Source of the DNA: Methylobacterium sp. FF17
GTDB taxonomy: Bacteria; Pseudomonadota; Alphaproteobacteria; Rhizobiales; Beijerinckiaceae
Assembly (NCBI RefSeq): GCF_025813715.1
Contig: NZ_CP107532.1
Coordinates: 4,294,001-4,358,000, forward strand
DNA: 64,000 nt
Reading direction: 5' to 3'
The translations under genes and the position numbers were made by a program. This document shows positions 1-8,387 of this stretch, piece after piece (positions within the stretch are counted from its first letter, which is position 1; every line of letters begins with the position of its first letter). The notes under the pieces are model-generated. The model was not told the DNA's origin. It saw only the letters and a program-made list of their open reading frames with translations, and did no database searches.

Positions 1-289
1 AGATGCCCGGCTCGGTCGTGGGGAGCTGCTCGATCTTCGAGGTCATCTCGTCCATGCTGTCCGGAGCCATGTCGATGCGCTTGGCGAAGATCACGGCGTC
101 GGGCACGGGCTTGCCGCTCCGCTTGTCGAGAAGGCGCACCGAGAGGACGGCCTCGCCGACCTTGGCCTCCTGCTGCACGAGCTCGAAGTGGTAGTCCTTG
201 ATGTCGGCAAGAGCCGGCAGCGCGGTCGCCGACAGGGCGGCACCGAGCAGCGCCGCCGAGACGGCGCGCGAAAAAGGCTTCTGGGTCAC
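1..289 (-). CDS. FixH/YtkA-like periplasmic protein (3' end outside window)
   Basis: The first 96 codons are present and the gene runs off the left edge. It starts with GTG preceded by a good AGGAG ribosome-binding site 9 bases upstream. The N-terminus is a signal peptide ending near PALA, followed by a beta-rich stretch with a MAPDSMDEM segment typical of YtkA/FixH-type domains, which often occur in copper and cytochrome oxidase contexts. It is the third gene of a minus-strand set behind an HMA copper chaperone and a Met/His-rich protein, so a periplasmic role in copper handling is inferred. The family call comes from sequence style and context only. Confidence 0.7.
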   Translation of the reverse strand, partial: MTQKPFSRAVSAALLGAALSATALPALADIKDYHFELVQQEAKVGEAVLSVRLLDKRSGKPVPDAVIFAKRIDMAPDSMDEMTSKIEQLPTTEPGI

Positions 290-370
290 GGGTGTTGTCT
301 CCTAAACGCGATGGCGGGCCGCGCGTGGACATGCGGCGTCGTGCCGGCGCTCACGCCGGCGGCATCGGGT

Positions 371-790
371 TCAGGCTCGGGGGGGCTCGGGTAGCGGCGT
401 CCCGTGCACGCTGGCTAAGGACGCCGAGGCGGGCCAGGTCAGGCTCGCCCGCATCCCAGCAGGAACCGGGAGCGGAAGTGCAGTGGGAAGGAGCGAGGCC
501 ACGCTTGCCAGGCACAGGGCCATCAGTGGGCAGCCCTTGGTGCAGTCAGGCTTCTCAGCGTTCACCTTTGGGCAACAGGGCATGTCGTCCATGGTCATGT
601 CGGCCATGTCCATCACGGCGTGATCCATCGCCATGCCATGGACATGGGCGTCGTGCCCAGTCGAGGAGACCTGCGCCGCCATGGACATGTGCATGCCCGC
701 GGTGGCCGCAGGGGCAGTCACCGGCGTCAGGGCGAGGCTGAGGACCGCCAGGAGCGGCAACAGTCGCCTAAGGGCAAGCCAAAGTTTCAC
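371..790 (-). CDS. Secreted Met/His/Cys-rich protein, probable copper-related (DUF2946-like)
   Basis: 139 residues from a GTG start. Residues 1-30 form a signal peptide (hydrophobic run then AATA). Residues 30-70 are unusually rich in Met and His (MHMSM, HDAHVHGMAMDH, MADMTMDDM), followed by a CCP...C...C cluster and a second hydrophobic segment around residues 85-110. Met/His/Cys richness of this kind is seen in proteins that bind copper or silver outside the cytoplasm. It sits between an HMA-domain chaperone upstream and a YtkA-like protein downstream, all on one strand. No enzymatic motif is visible; copper binding is inference. Confidence 0.65.
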   Translation of the reverse strand: MKLWLALRRLLPLLAVLSLALTPVTAPAATAGMHMSMAAQVSSTGHDAHVHGMAMDHAVMDMADMTMDDMPCCPKVNAEKPDCTKGCPLMALCLASVASLLPTALPLPVPAGMRASLTWPASASLASVHGTPLPEPPRA

Positions 791-874
791 AGATACAGGA
801 TGCCAAATTCCGCGGTCGGGCGAAAGCCTGTCCCGACTTCTTCGAACGACGCAGGGCTAGGTTGGTTGCACGCG

Positions 875-926
875 ACCGTCAGGCCGGCACGGCCGGGAAC
901 ACCGTCAGGCCGGCACGGCCGGGAAC
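875..926. repeat. 26-bp perfect tandem duplication over the copZ-like stop codon
   Basis: Two identical 26-base units lie head to tail at 875-900 and 901-926. The right-hand copy holds the last codons and stop of the HMA protein (FPAVPA-stop); the left-hand copy repeats the same bases just beyond the stop. It looks like a recent replication-slippage duplication without effect on the protein. Confidence 0.9.
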
Positions 927-1105
927 CCTGCCGCACCGATGGCCCCGGCGATCCGGTCGGCCGGACCAGAGGCATCGAACACGGTCACGAGCTTGGCGCC
1001 GAGGTCCACCTCGATCCTGGCGTCCGGCTCGATGCCGAGGATGGCCTTGGTGACGGACTTGGCGCAGCCGCCGCAGTTCATTCGAGTGACCTTGAGCCTG
1101 ACCAT
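905..1105 (-). CDS. copZ: Heavy-metal-associated (HMA) domain copper chaperone, CopZ-like
   Basis: 66 residues, the usual size of a CopZ/Atx1 single-domain chaperone. The motif MNCGGCAKSV (residues 9-18) is the CxxC copper(I) site at the start of the beta-alpha-beta-beta-alpha-beta fold. It would carry Cu(I) in the cytoplasm to an exporter or to a metalloregulator. The gene is the first of the minus-strand copper set, and a MerR/CueR-type promoter lies 30-60 bases upstream (1136-1166). No CopA ATPase or MerR-type regulator is seen inside the window. The family is secure; the ligand (copper rather than another soft metal) is inferred from the promoter and neighbours. Confidence 0.88.
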   Translation of the reverse strand: MVRLKVTRMNCGGCAKSVTKAILGIEPDARIEVDLGAKLVTVFDASGPADRIAGAIGAAGFPAVPA

Positions 1106-1481
1106 GACGCTTCTCCCGTCGGGTGACGTCCACCACAGATGGAGCTTCCTATAATGGGAAGGTCAAGAGGCACGGCGGGTTGAAGATGGCGTCGCTTGTT
1201 GCGCTATTTCGAGCGGTATGGCGCCCCTCGGCTGAGAATTGCTGAAGTTGCTTTACCAGACTGCCTTGGAGCGGACGTTCCAGGCTTCTGCAATGGGTCG
1301 GTAGCAGACGGTACCAAGCGTCAGGTTTTGTCCACTAGGTCTCGCTCGCGGGATGGATGCCGTGCATCGGAGACCCTTCGAGCGGATGGCAGCCTTTTGA
1401 GGCCCCGTTGGCCTTTCGCCTGTCCACTGGCAGCGACAGTATCCCATCAGCCTGCGTCGCCTCCGGCCATGGGGCATGGCT
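1106..1481. other. Non-coding stretch between copper operon and kinase
   Basis: Apart from the CueR-like promoter near its left end nothing convincing was seen. The reading frames crossing it are shadows of high-GC sequence or extensions of the kinase antisense frame. Confidence 0.5.
1136..1166 (-). promoter_or_regulatory. CueR/MerR-type copper-responsive promoter
   Basis: On the minus strand a -35 box TTGACC (1166-1161) and a -10-like CATCTG (1141-1136) are separated by 19 bases, the over-long spacing typical of MerR-family promoters. An imperfect dyad fills the spacer: ACCTTCC ... GGAAGCT (1163-1143). The half sites match those of characterised CueR promoters of copA genes. The first gene downstream is the CopZ-like chaperone. 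Confidence 0.7.
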
Positions 1482-3269
1482 TCAGGGCGCCGCCGGCGAA
1501 GGTCCGTCGAGGTGCAGGCTGGCAGCGTAGCGAAGGCCCTCCGGAGCGAACGCGATCTCCGGTCCCCTATCGTCGTCCAGGCCACGATGCAGCAACCGCG
1601 TCCCGAAACCTCTTCGAACGGGCGGACGAACGGCGGGCCTATCACGCTCGATCCACGAAATCCCAAGCCTTGAGGCACCATCTTCCGTCGTGACCGTCCA
1701 GGCGACATCCACGCGTCCGGCGTCGGCGGACAACGCCCCGTGCTTGGTGGCGTTGGTCGCCAACTCGTGCAGCGCCAGGGATAGGGCCAGGGCCTGCTGA
1801 GGGCGCAGGTAGACGGCAGGTCCGGAATGGGAGATGCGGCCGCGCCCATCGTCGAACGGCCTGACCGCCTCGGCGCAAAGCTGCCGGACATCGGCTCCGT
1901 GCCAGCCTTCTTCGGTGAGGATGTTGTGTGTGGCGGAAAGGGCAAGAAGGCGAGCCTCGAACGTCCGTCTTGGATTGGCCGCCTCCTCGCCGATCCCGCG
2001 AAAGCTCTGGACCGCCATCGACTGGACCGTCGCCAGCGTGTTCTTCACCCGATGGTTGAGCTCGTCGATGAGGAGGCGCTGCGTCGTGTCCCGCCGACGG
2101 ATGCCGTCCGAGGCGCCCGCAAGGGCATCCGCGATGCAGCGCCCCTCCCGGACGATGGGGTCCGCGACGGGCGGCAGCGGCTCGCCGCGTCCCAAGGCTT
2201 CGGCGGCCGAGGCGAGGTTCCGCATGGGACGCGCGATGCGGCCGGCGAGGAGCCAAGCCACGAGGCCGGCGATGAGGGAGACGAGGCCGCCTGCCGCAAG
2301 GATGCCCCGCCTGAGTTCGTCGACCGAGGCAAGAGCCCGGCCTGCGTCCTGCCGGACGACGACCCGCCACCCGAGCCCCGGGTACTCCCGGTAGCCGCCT
2401 GTCGCCGCGGATGCACTGAGATAGACCTTACCGTCATCCGGCCAGACGCCGATGCGGCCATCGCCCGTATCAGACGCCTCCTCGCCGGTCGGTAGGGCCT
2501 TGCCCCAGAGTGGCTCCGGGCCGAGGAGCACCGTCCCGTCCTTGCCCAGGATGATGATCTCGGAGCCGGCACGGTGGCCCTTGAGTGAACGCGCCAGGCC
2601 GCTCGCGAGCTCGCGCGCCCAGGCCCAATCCAGATGGGCGACGACCACGCCGGTGAAGTTGCCCTGGCCGTCCCGGACGGGGGCGGCGACGTCGAGCAGT
2701 CTGAGGGGTTCGCGCGACTGGCGGGGGAGCTGCTTGGCCAGCAGCACCGCGTCGTGCAGGTCTCCGACGTAGGGGCCGTGCCGGCTGTCGGTGAAATAGC
2801 TCCGATGCGAGACGTCCGCCCCTTCCAGCAGCCCGAGGCTGGTGGCGACGACACGCCCGGACGCATCGATCAGGCCGACGATGGAGTAGTTCGGGTAGGT
2901 TTCCTGGATGCTCTTCAGAACAGCCCGCTTGTCGGCCAACGTGCCGTAGTGCTAACGGATTGTATCAAGGGAAGCGGCGATCTGGATGTCGCGCCAGCGC
3001 TCGAACATGCCTTGGTCGAGGTTGGCCGCCATGTGTCCGGCGACCTCCGCAAGCTGCGTCCCGACCTCCGCCTCCATGCGCCCTGTCGCGTAGCGCGTGA
3101 CGAAGGTCGCGAGGGTGAGGGTCGCAGCCAAGGCGATCCCGCCAAGGGAGAGAGCCAGCACCGCACGGATCGACGGGCCGCTCCCGGCAGGCCAAGCGGC
3201 GACGGACGCGACCTTCGCGTCAACCGGAAGGCTACCTATCGGTGCAGCCAAGTCAGGGGGGGCTTGCAA
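1482..3269 (-). pseudogene. HWE-family sensor histidine kinase interrupted by an in-frame TAG
   Basis: Read from a likely TTG start at 3269, the frame gives about 105 residues: a transmembrane helix (AVLALSLGGIALAATL) and the beginning of an extracytoplasmic Cache-type sensor. It then meets TAG at 2954-2952. The same frame continues without any shift (HYGTLADKRAVLK...) for about 490 codons: the rest of the sensor domain, a second membrane helix (about 2235-2300), a HAMP-like linker, the phosphoacceptor region DELNHRVKNTLATVQSM, the ATP-binding stretch LALHELATNATKHGALS and the C-terminal RRGFGTRLL typical of HWE kinases. The domain content on both sides of the stop belongs to one protein, so a nonsense change (for example CAG to TAG) is the simplest reading. 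A separately translated C-terminal part from TTG 2939 would lack the first membrane anchor. Readthrough or sequencing error are alternatives. Confidence 0.8.
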
Positions 3270-3584
3270 TCAATCGGTTCCCAGACGTCCCCGGACCGAG
3301 GGGCGCTTGCGCGGTGACGCCGCTGTTATCCTATGACGATTCCGGAGCGAAAGGCACCTGCCTCGAAGTTCGTGAAGACTGGGGCGGGTGCGTCCTCACC
3401 CCCCCACGATGGTCTGCAACGGTGGCCACGCATGCACGAGCCGATCAAGACGCCATGATCCGGTAGAGGAATCGTTAGCCACGGGTCGGTTCGGCAAACC
3501 TTTTATCGGTCCGCTCAAACCGGCGTTAGGCATGGACATGCCAGGTACCGAGCAACGAAGAAGCTTGCTTGCGAAAGGCCGTCG
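3270..3584. other. Divergent intergenic region
   Basis: About 315 bases between the interrupted kinase (minus) and the diguanylate cyclase (plus). It should hold both promoters, but no clear -35/-10 pair, dyad or small gene stood out. Confidence 0.4.
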
Positions 3585-5108
3585 ATGTCCCTGCCGCACC
3601 GCCTCGCGCGACGGCTTCTCTCCGTCCGCACCTGGCTCGTCCTTGGCGTCTTCGCGCCCGTTGGCATGCTCGTCGTCTCGGGCCTGATGCTGCTCGACCT
3701 CCGGCGGGACGCCTGGGACAAGGCGGAGCAGACCTCGCGCAACCTCCTGCAGGTCATCGAACGCGACATCGCCCGGAACGTCGAGCTCATCGACCTCACG
3801 CTGCAAGCCGTCCAGGACAACCTGCGGGCGCCGGGCCTCGGGCAACTCGACGCTGCCATGCGCCAGCTCGTCCTGTTCGACCGCGCCGCGAGCGCACGCG
3901 ACCTAGGCGTCATGTTCGTCCTCGACGAGAACGGCGACGTGGTGGAGGACGCTGGGGCCGTCCCGCCGCGGAAGGGCAACTACACGGACCGTGACTACTT
4001 CCAGGCCCACAAGGCCAACCGTCATCTCGGTCTCTATGCCGGCCGGCCCATCATCTCGCGCCTGACCGGCGAGCGCATGATCAACTTTAGCCGACGCATC
4101 GACAAGCCGGACGGCGCGTTCGGCGGGTTGGTGCTGGGCAGCCTTAAGCTGTCTTACTTCGGAAGCCTCTTCGACCAGATCGGCCTCGGCGAGGACGGGG
4201 CGATCAACCTCTACCTCAAGGACGGCACGCGCATCACGCGCCACCCCTACCTGGATGCCGACGTCGGCGTGAACATCGCCGGCTCCCGCACCTTCGACCG
4301 GTTCGTGCGCGAGGGGACCGGCACATTCGTCGAGACCTCCGTCCGTGACGGCGTGAAGCGGCTCTACACCTTCACCCGCGTCGGCGACTTGCCGCTGATC
4401 CTGAACGTGGCGCTTTCGGTCGAGGAGATCGAGGCCGGATGGCGCGCGAAGGCCGTGGTGATCGGCTCCGTGGTGCTGGTCCTGTGCGGCTTGACCGTCG
4501 TCCTCTCGCTGCTGTTCGGGCGGGAGCTCCGTCGTCGTACCGCCATGCAATCGGAACTCGCGCGGCTCTCCGAGACCGATACCCTGACCGGGTTGGCCAA
4601 CCGGCGGCGCTTCGAGGAGGCGTATGCCCGAGCCGGTGCGGACGCTGCCCGGACGGGTCAACCGCTGTCGCTGCTCGTGGTCGATGCAGACCACTTCAAG
4701 CGCTACAACGACCGCTACGGTCACGCCGTCGGCGACGAGGTGCTGAAGGAGCTCGCCCGTTGCCTGTCCGCGAGCGTGCACAGACCCGAGGACCTCGCCT
4801 GCCGGGTCGGCGGCGAGGAGTTCGTGCTGCTCCTGCCGAACACCGACGAGACCGGGGCCCGCTGGGTGGCGGGCGAGGTGCACGCCCAGGTCTCTGGTCT
4901 GGCGGTGCCGTCCGCCGGCATCGGGGCGGGCTCGGTCACCGTCAGCATCGGGTCGTCCACCGGTGCCCCCGATGCCGCGAACCTTTACGGTCTTGCCGAT
5001 GCCGCCCTCTACGAGGCCAAGGCAGGCGGACGAAACCAGACCCGTTGCGCGGCGTCCGTCGTTCCCGGAACGGTTGTGAGGCATCCCCTGCGCGTCGTAC
5101 GGGGCTGA
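3585..5108 (+). CDS. Membrane-bound diguanylate cyclase with Cache sensor (GGEEF)
   Basis: 507 residues. A membrane helix at about 15-40 precedes a periplasmic double-Cache/PDC-like sensor (about 50-280, with DRDYF and GRPIIS typical of Cache domains), a second helix at about 285-310 and a C-terminal GGDEF domain. The domain opens with DTLTGLANRRRFEE; the active-site motif is GGEEF at about residue 409, so cyclase activity (2 GTP to c-di-GMP) is expected. RPED lies exactly five residues before GGEEF and fits the RxxD inhibitory site, suggesting product feedback. The ligand of the sensor is unknown. It stands alone, convergent with the small DUF2934 gene and divergent from the broken kinase. 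Confidence 0.92.
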   Translation: MSLPHRLARRLLSVRTWLVLGVFAPVGMLVVSGLMLLDLRRDAWDKAEQTSRNLLQVIERDIARNVELIDLTLQAVQDNLRAPGLGQLDAAMRQLVLFDRAASARDLGVMFVLDENGDVVEDAGAVPPRKGNYTDRDYFQAHKANRHLGLYAGRPIISRLTGERMINFSRRIDKPDGAFGGLVLGSLKLSYFGSLFDQIGLGEDGAINLYLKDGTRITRHPYLDADVGVNIAGSRTFDRFVREGTGTFVETSVRDGVKRLYTFTRVGDLPLILNVALSVEEIEAGWRAKAVVIGSVVLVLCGLTVVLSLLFGRELRRRTAMQSELARLSETDTLTGLANRRRFEEAYARAGADAARTGQPLSLLVVDADHFKRYNDRYGHAVGDEVLKELARCLSASVHRPEDLACRVGGEEFVLLLPNTDETGARWVAGEVHAQVSGLAVPSAGIGAGSVTVSIGSSTGAPDAANLYGLADAALYEAKAGGRNQTRCAASVVPGTVVRHPLRVVRG

Positions 5109-5124
5109 GCGGTCCCGGACTTTC

Positions 5125-5319
5125 TTATGTCGCCTGCGGGCTAACGTCCCCGCCGCCGCCATCGCGGCGGGCCGACGTGCCCCCTGGCGCCTCGGCTCTG
5201 AGCTCGCGTTCCGCCAAGAGCCAGAACTCGACGTCGAACCCAGCCGGGCGATGGTTGCGGTCCCAGATGTCGTAAGCCCGCTCTCGGATACGTTCGAAGG
5301 TGATCCCGTCGTCTGGCAT
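5125..5319 (-). CDS. DUF2934 small protein
   Basis: 64 residues. The core FERIRERAYDIWDRNHRPAG ... FWLLAERE matches the DUF2934 pattern (an amphipathic helix with RAYxIWE, then WxxAExEL), a short family of unknown function common in alphaproteobacteria, often beside stress genes. The C-terminus is a low-complexity Gly/Arg tail. It converges on the diguanylate cyclase stop with 16 bases between. Confidence 0.8.
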   Translation of the reverse strand: MPDDGITFERIRERAYDIWDRNHRPAGFDVEFWLLAERELRAEAPGGTSARRDGGGGDVSPQAT

Positions 5320-5473
5320 TGTCGTAAGTCTCTGCTAATCGGGCCGGCGATGCGATGCGAACCTCGCGGGAGCAGGACAAGTGCGCCGCGTCCTGGCCCA
5401 TCCCCGGACCTCAGGTTCGTTCCGCCACCAGGTTTCGATGGGCGCGGCATCCTTCTCGACGAAGTCCTGTCCG

Positions 5474-5705
5474 CTACCGCCGCGCGAACCACGCCTGCGC
5501 TTGGTCCAGGTCATCGAAGAGGGCCGCCGGCTCCCCGCAATCGCAGCGAAATTCGGCCTCCAGGAGCCACTTGCCGGCGTCTTCGTCGTGGTTGTCCGAC
5601 AGACGCACCAACAGGGCGACCAAGGCATCGTCCTTGAAGACGAGCCGGCCGTCCTCGTCGTCACTGCCGGTGCCGACCCGGACCAGGCTCCAACCGAAGG
5701 CTCAT
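5474..5705 (-). pseudogene. Small acidic protein gene frameshifted near its start codon
   Basis: A coding-like frame gives FGWSLVRVGTGSDDEDGRLV ... ALVALLVRLSDNHDEDAGKW ... CDCGEPAALF ... AWFARR then TAG at 5476-5474. Its in-frame upstream codon is TGA, and no good start lies inside. An ATG at 5705-5703 overlaps the stop of the Crp/Fnr gene as ATGA, the usual coupled arrangement, but it reads into a different frame and stops after 14 codons. Removing one base around 5699-5702 would join the ATG to the long frame as about 76 residues. I infer a recent one-base insertion (or a sequence error). No function is recognised; two Cys (CDC) are visible. Confidence 0.5.
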
Positions 5706-6442
5706 GCCGCCCTCGGTTCGCCGAGATGAAGGTAGTTGGGCTTGAACTCGGCCAGCGCCTTCAACGCCGGCACGTCGAGGATGGTCAGGGTCTTGCCACT
5801 GAAGTGAATGAGTCCGCGACGGCGGAGCTCCATGAGGGAGCGGTTGACGTGGACGTTGCTCATGCCCGTCGTATCGCCGAGTTCGCCCTGGCTCACGGGC
5901 AGCGTGTAGCTGTTCTCGGAGGCCAAGCCGACCACCTGCAGGCGCAGGAGGAGTTCGGAGAACAGGTGTGCCAGACGCTCGATGGCCACGCGGCAACCGA
6001 CGTTCATCAGCCATTCGCGCAAGGTCGCCTCGTCGACCAGGGTACTCATGCGCATCGCTCGGGTAGCCTCGGGATGGTTCTCACGAATGCCGGCCAGCAC
6101 CTCGGGCTTGATCCAGGCGATCTTGCATCCGGAGAAGGTGCTGATGCCGTGGTCCATCCGGTCGAGCAGGGCCACGTCGAAGTCGCCCATGTCCCCGGGC
6201 ACGAGGTAGGCCATGATCTGGCGGGAGCCGTTCGCGCGCATCTTGTAGCGGAAGGCCATCCCTTTCAGGACCAGGAGAATGCCCCTGGGTCTCTCGTCCT
6301 CGCGCACGAGGTCCGTATGGGCCGGGACCGCCTCCGCAGATGCGCCCAGGGCTTCCAACACGGCACGGTCGGCGTCGGACAGGCGGACGAACCCCTTCAT
6401 CTTGCGAACAAGAGGGCTCGGCGAAGGCGAACTTTGCATCAT
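5702..6442 (-). CDS. Crp/Fnr-family transcriptional regulator
   Basis: About 246 residues from the ATG at 6442 (further ATG codons at 6499 and 6532 are possible). Residues about 20-140 form a cyclic-nucleotide-binding-like beta-barrel (GILLVLKGMAFRYKMRANG, YLVPGDMGDFDVALLDRMDH). The C-terminal winged helix has the Crp-type helix-turn-helix LPVSQGELGDTTGMSNVHVN RS. There is no N-terminal cysteine cluster, so it is not a classical Fnr oxygen sensor. Many paralogues of this subtype occur in Methylobacterium and Rhizobiales and most have no known ligand. The small frameshifted gene follows with an ATGA overlap. Confidence 0.88.
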   Translation of the reverse strand: MMQSSPSPSPLVRKMKGFVRLSDADRAVLEALGASAEAVPAHTDLVREDERPRGILLVLKGMAFRYKMRANGSRQIMAYLVPGDMGDFDVALLDRMDHGISTFSGCKIAWIKPEVLAGIRENHPEATRAMRMSTLVDEATLREWLMNVGCRVAIERLAHLFSELLLRLQVVGLASENSYTLPVSQGELGDTTGMSNVHVNRSLMELRRRGLIHFSGKTLTILDVPALKALAEFKPNYLHLGEPRAA

Positions 6443-7064
6443 GCCGATTGGCGGTCCGTCGTGGATGGTGTTGCGTCGGTCACGACCCACAAAGGTCATG
6501 AGGCTCCGAAGGTGCGAAATAGGGCAGCCCAACCGCGAGGTAAGACCTCAACGAGCAAAACATCATCCACCCGAACACGGAGGAAGAAAAGTGGATGTTC
6601 GAAGCGAGCAATCGGGCGGTTTCTTTGTGTGGAAACATACATTTTCACTTGAGCCAGGCATCCCTTGGCTCGGATTGGCTATGCGGCAAGCGATGCGGAC
6701 GAACGGAAGTACGCTTCAACCGACGGCAGGCTAATCTCGGACATGCAAAGGATAATGGAGGCAGGGGGCCTTGGTTCAGTTTCGCGAACTCCATCGGTCG
6801 AGAACTTCTTTCCCCATTAGATTTCGGAAACGGATCGGACATTGCCAATAGGTGATAAGGCTCTGTTTATTGGATTGTAGGTGTTTTGCTCAGTCCGGCT
6901 GCTTGCAACTGACTGTGCGGCCTGATGCTGCATACGACACGCTTCTCCGTCTTCTCCTTGTGGTCGATGCGGTGGGAGCGTAAGGTCAGGACATCGCGGC
7001 CTTACCATCCGGCCTTCCGCGCTTGAGAGACAGATGTGCTCCCGCCCTACGCGTGGAGAGCCCT
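6443..7064. other. Long intergenic region upstream of crp-like gene
   Basis: About 620 bases between the divergent Crp/Fnr-type gene and the DUF6894 gene. The part 6,580-6,900 is less GC-rich than its surroundings. I saw no convincing gene, tRNA or long dyad. Confidence 0.4.
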
Positions 7065-7304
7065 GTGCCTCGCTATTTTTTCGACATCCATGATGGGCGC
7101 ACAGAGCGCGACAACGACGGAACCGAATACGCCAGTCCCCACGAGGCGGCGCAGCACGCCAAGCGGCTCCTGCCCGAGATCGCGGCCCACGAAGTGCCAG
7201 CCGATGGCGAGCACCAAGCCCTTACGGTGCTGGTGACGGATGATGAGGGCCATCCCGTCTACTCGGCAGCGCTGACCTACACCGGTATCTGGCTGCTTCG
7301 ATAG
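7065..7304 (+). CDS. DUF6894 small protein
   Basis: 79 residues from a GTG start with GGAGAG 7-10 bases upstream. It begins PRYFFDIHDGRTERDNDGTE and continues with an Ala-rich helix (ASPHEAAQHAKRLLPEIA) and a C-terminal VLVTDDEGHPVYSAALTY strand. This PRYFFD...G layout is the DUF6894 signature, a family of about 75-90 residues abundant in Methylobacterium and Bradyrhizobium with unknown function. A longer reading from further upstream lacks a good ribosome-binding site. Confidence 0.82.
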   Translation: MPRYFFDIHDGRTERDNDGTEYASPHEAAQHAKRLLPEIAAHEVPADGEHQALTVLVTDDEGHPVYSAALTYTGIWLLR

Positions 7305-7407
7305 GAGGCGATGCGAGTGTGCGTACCTACTCTTCGCACGCGTCTGAAAGCGGCTCTGAACCCTTCATGAGCCGGCTGCGTTTCGCTTCCCGCAACGGAG
7401 AACCTGA

Positions 7408-7728
7408 ATGCCCGACACCGGACTTACCTCGGCACTGTTTCCTTCCCTGAACGCGGCCCGCTCTGCCAAGCAGCGGCTCGTCAGCGGCGGCTTCGCCCGC
7501 AACAGCGTCGACATCGAGCGGCAGGGCGACGGTTTCGAGGTCCTCATCCACGTCCGCGACGAGCATCGGGAGCGCGCGGAGGGCCTTCTTGCCCGCTCCC
7601 CCGGCACCCACGCGCTGTATGAGACGGGAGGCCAGGCGGTGAGCGCCTTCCAAGATAACCGCTGGCTCGCACTCGGCCTCGCCGGCCTTGCAGGCTTTGC
7701 CATGTTCGGTTTGCTTCGCCGTCGTTGA
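7408..7728 (+). CDS. Hypothetical small protein with C-terminal membrane helix
   Basis: 106 residues. The N-terminal 75 residues have alternating beta-alpha character (FPSLNAARSAKQRLVSGGFARNSVDI, GFEVLIHVRDEHRERAEGLL), like general-stress YflT-type ferredoxin-fold proteins. A single C-terminal helix (LALGLAGLAGFAMFGLL) ends in RRR, giving a tail-anchored look. A ribosome-binding site ACGGAG lies 7-8 bases before the ATG. Function unknown; neighbours do not clarify it. Confidence 0.65.
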   Translation: MPDTGLTSALFPSLNAARSAKQRLVSGGFARNSVDIERQGDGFEVLIHVRDEHRERAEGLLARSPGTHALYETGGQAVSAFQDNRWLALGLAGLAGFAMFGLLRRR

Positions 7729-7803
7729 CGCCAGACTCAAGCGACGCAAGCGGCATCAACCCGCCGGTGTCGCCCTCAAGACACCGGAAGAGCCTCTACG
7801 GAC

Positions 7804-8224
7804 ATGGAACGGCCCAGCGTCATCATCGGCATCCACGGCTTGGCCAATAAGCCGCCGGTCGATGAGAAGACGCGTTGGTGGAAGGCGGCCATCGCCGAAG
7901 GACTGGTCAGGAACGAAGGCCTCACCGACACTTCGTTCGACTTCGAGTTCGTGTACTGGGCCGACCTCCGCTACGGGACGCCGCTCGCGAGCGACGCCCT
8001 GGACGAGCCCTACCGCCCGTACGAGGGGACCGAACCCCTGCCGAGCGAGGAAGACGCGCCCAAGCTGACTGGCCAGGACCTTCTGGGGGTCGTCTACGAA
8101 GGCATCGACCGGATCGAGGAGGCGACGGGCGTCACGCTTGTCGACGACCTCATCCTGGAGCACCGCTTCGACGACCTCTGGCACTACCATGTCGAGCAGA
8201 CGTTCGCGCGCCAAGTCAGGTCTC
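7804..8224 (+). pseudogene. 5' part of an alpha/beta-hydrolase gene split by a transposon
   Basis: Starts ERPSVIIGIHGLANKPPVDE, the first strand and oxyanion-hole HG motif of an alpha/beta-hydrolase or lipase-like protein. The frame continues 141 codons to RQVRS and is then cut by the transposon at 8,225; as it stands translation runs a further 15 codons into the element. Joining 8224 directly to 12864 (removing the element and one copy of the 8-bp duplication) restores one uninterrupted frame of 335 residues. The catalytic serine lies in the other half, so this piece should be inactive. Confidence 0.9.
8217..8224. repeat. Left target-site duplication CAGGTCTC
   Basis: CAGGTCTC directly before the left inverted repeat is repeated exactly at 12856-12863 directly after the right one. 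Eight bases is a normal duplication length for IS1-family elements. Confidence 0.93.
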
Positions 8225-8253
8225 GGTGGTGTCTCAGTTTGAAATTTGACGGC
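8225..8253 (+). repeat. Left terminal inverted repeat (29 bp)
   Basis: Begins GGTGGTGTCTCAGTTTGAAA. It is identical over 29 bases to the reverse complement of 12827-12855, after which the two ends diverge. Confidence 0.95.
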
Positions 8254-8336
8254 CAGCGCGAACCCTTCTGAGTCCGAATGAGCTTGTGCTGAGGGTCGGC
8301 GAAATGACGCCTTCTTGATGGCAAACTCGCGTGCTA

Positions 8337-8365
8337 CCCGTTCACGAGAACAAAGATTGAACGGG
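8337..8365. promoter_or_regulatory. Inverted repeat upstream of the passenger methyltransferase
   Basis: CCCGTTCA (8337-8344) and TGAACGGG (8358-8365) are perfect inverted copies 13 bases apart, ending 22 bases before the methyltransferase ATG. Operator or RNA hairpin are both possible; no regulator is assigned. Confidence 0.45.
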
Positions 8366-8387
8366 CGCCTCAAAGGGTTTGCCGCTT

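Noticed and set aside
2939..2954. Selenocysteine or pyrrolysine decoding of the kinase stop
   Set aside because: The stop is TAG, not TGA, and nothing in the window suggests pyrrolysine machinery; a nonsense mutation is simpler.
3903..5492. 529-codon open frame on the minus strand
   Set aside because: Antisense to the diguanylate cyclase, whose domains and motifs are unmistakable; long antisense frames are expected at this GC content.
5381..6652. 423-codon open frame on the plus strand
   Set aside because: Antisense to the Crp/Fnr-type regulator; composition (Gln/His/Gly/Val-rich) is that of a shadow frame.
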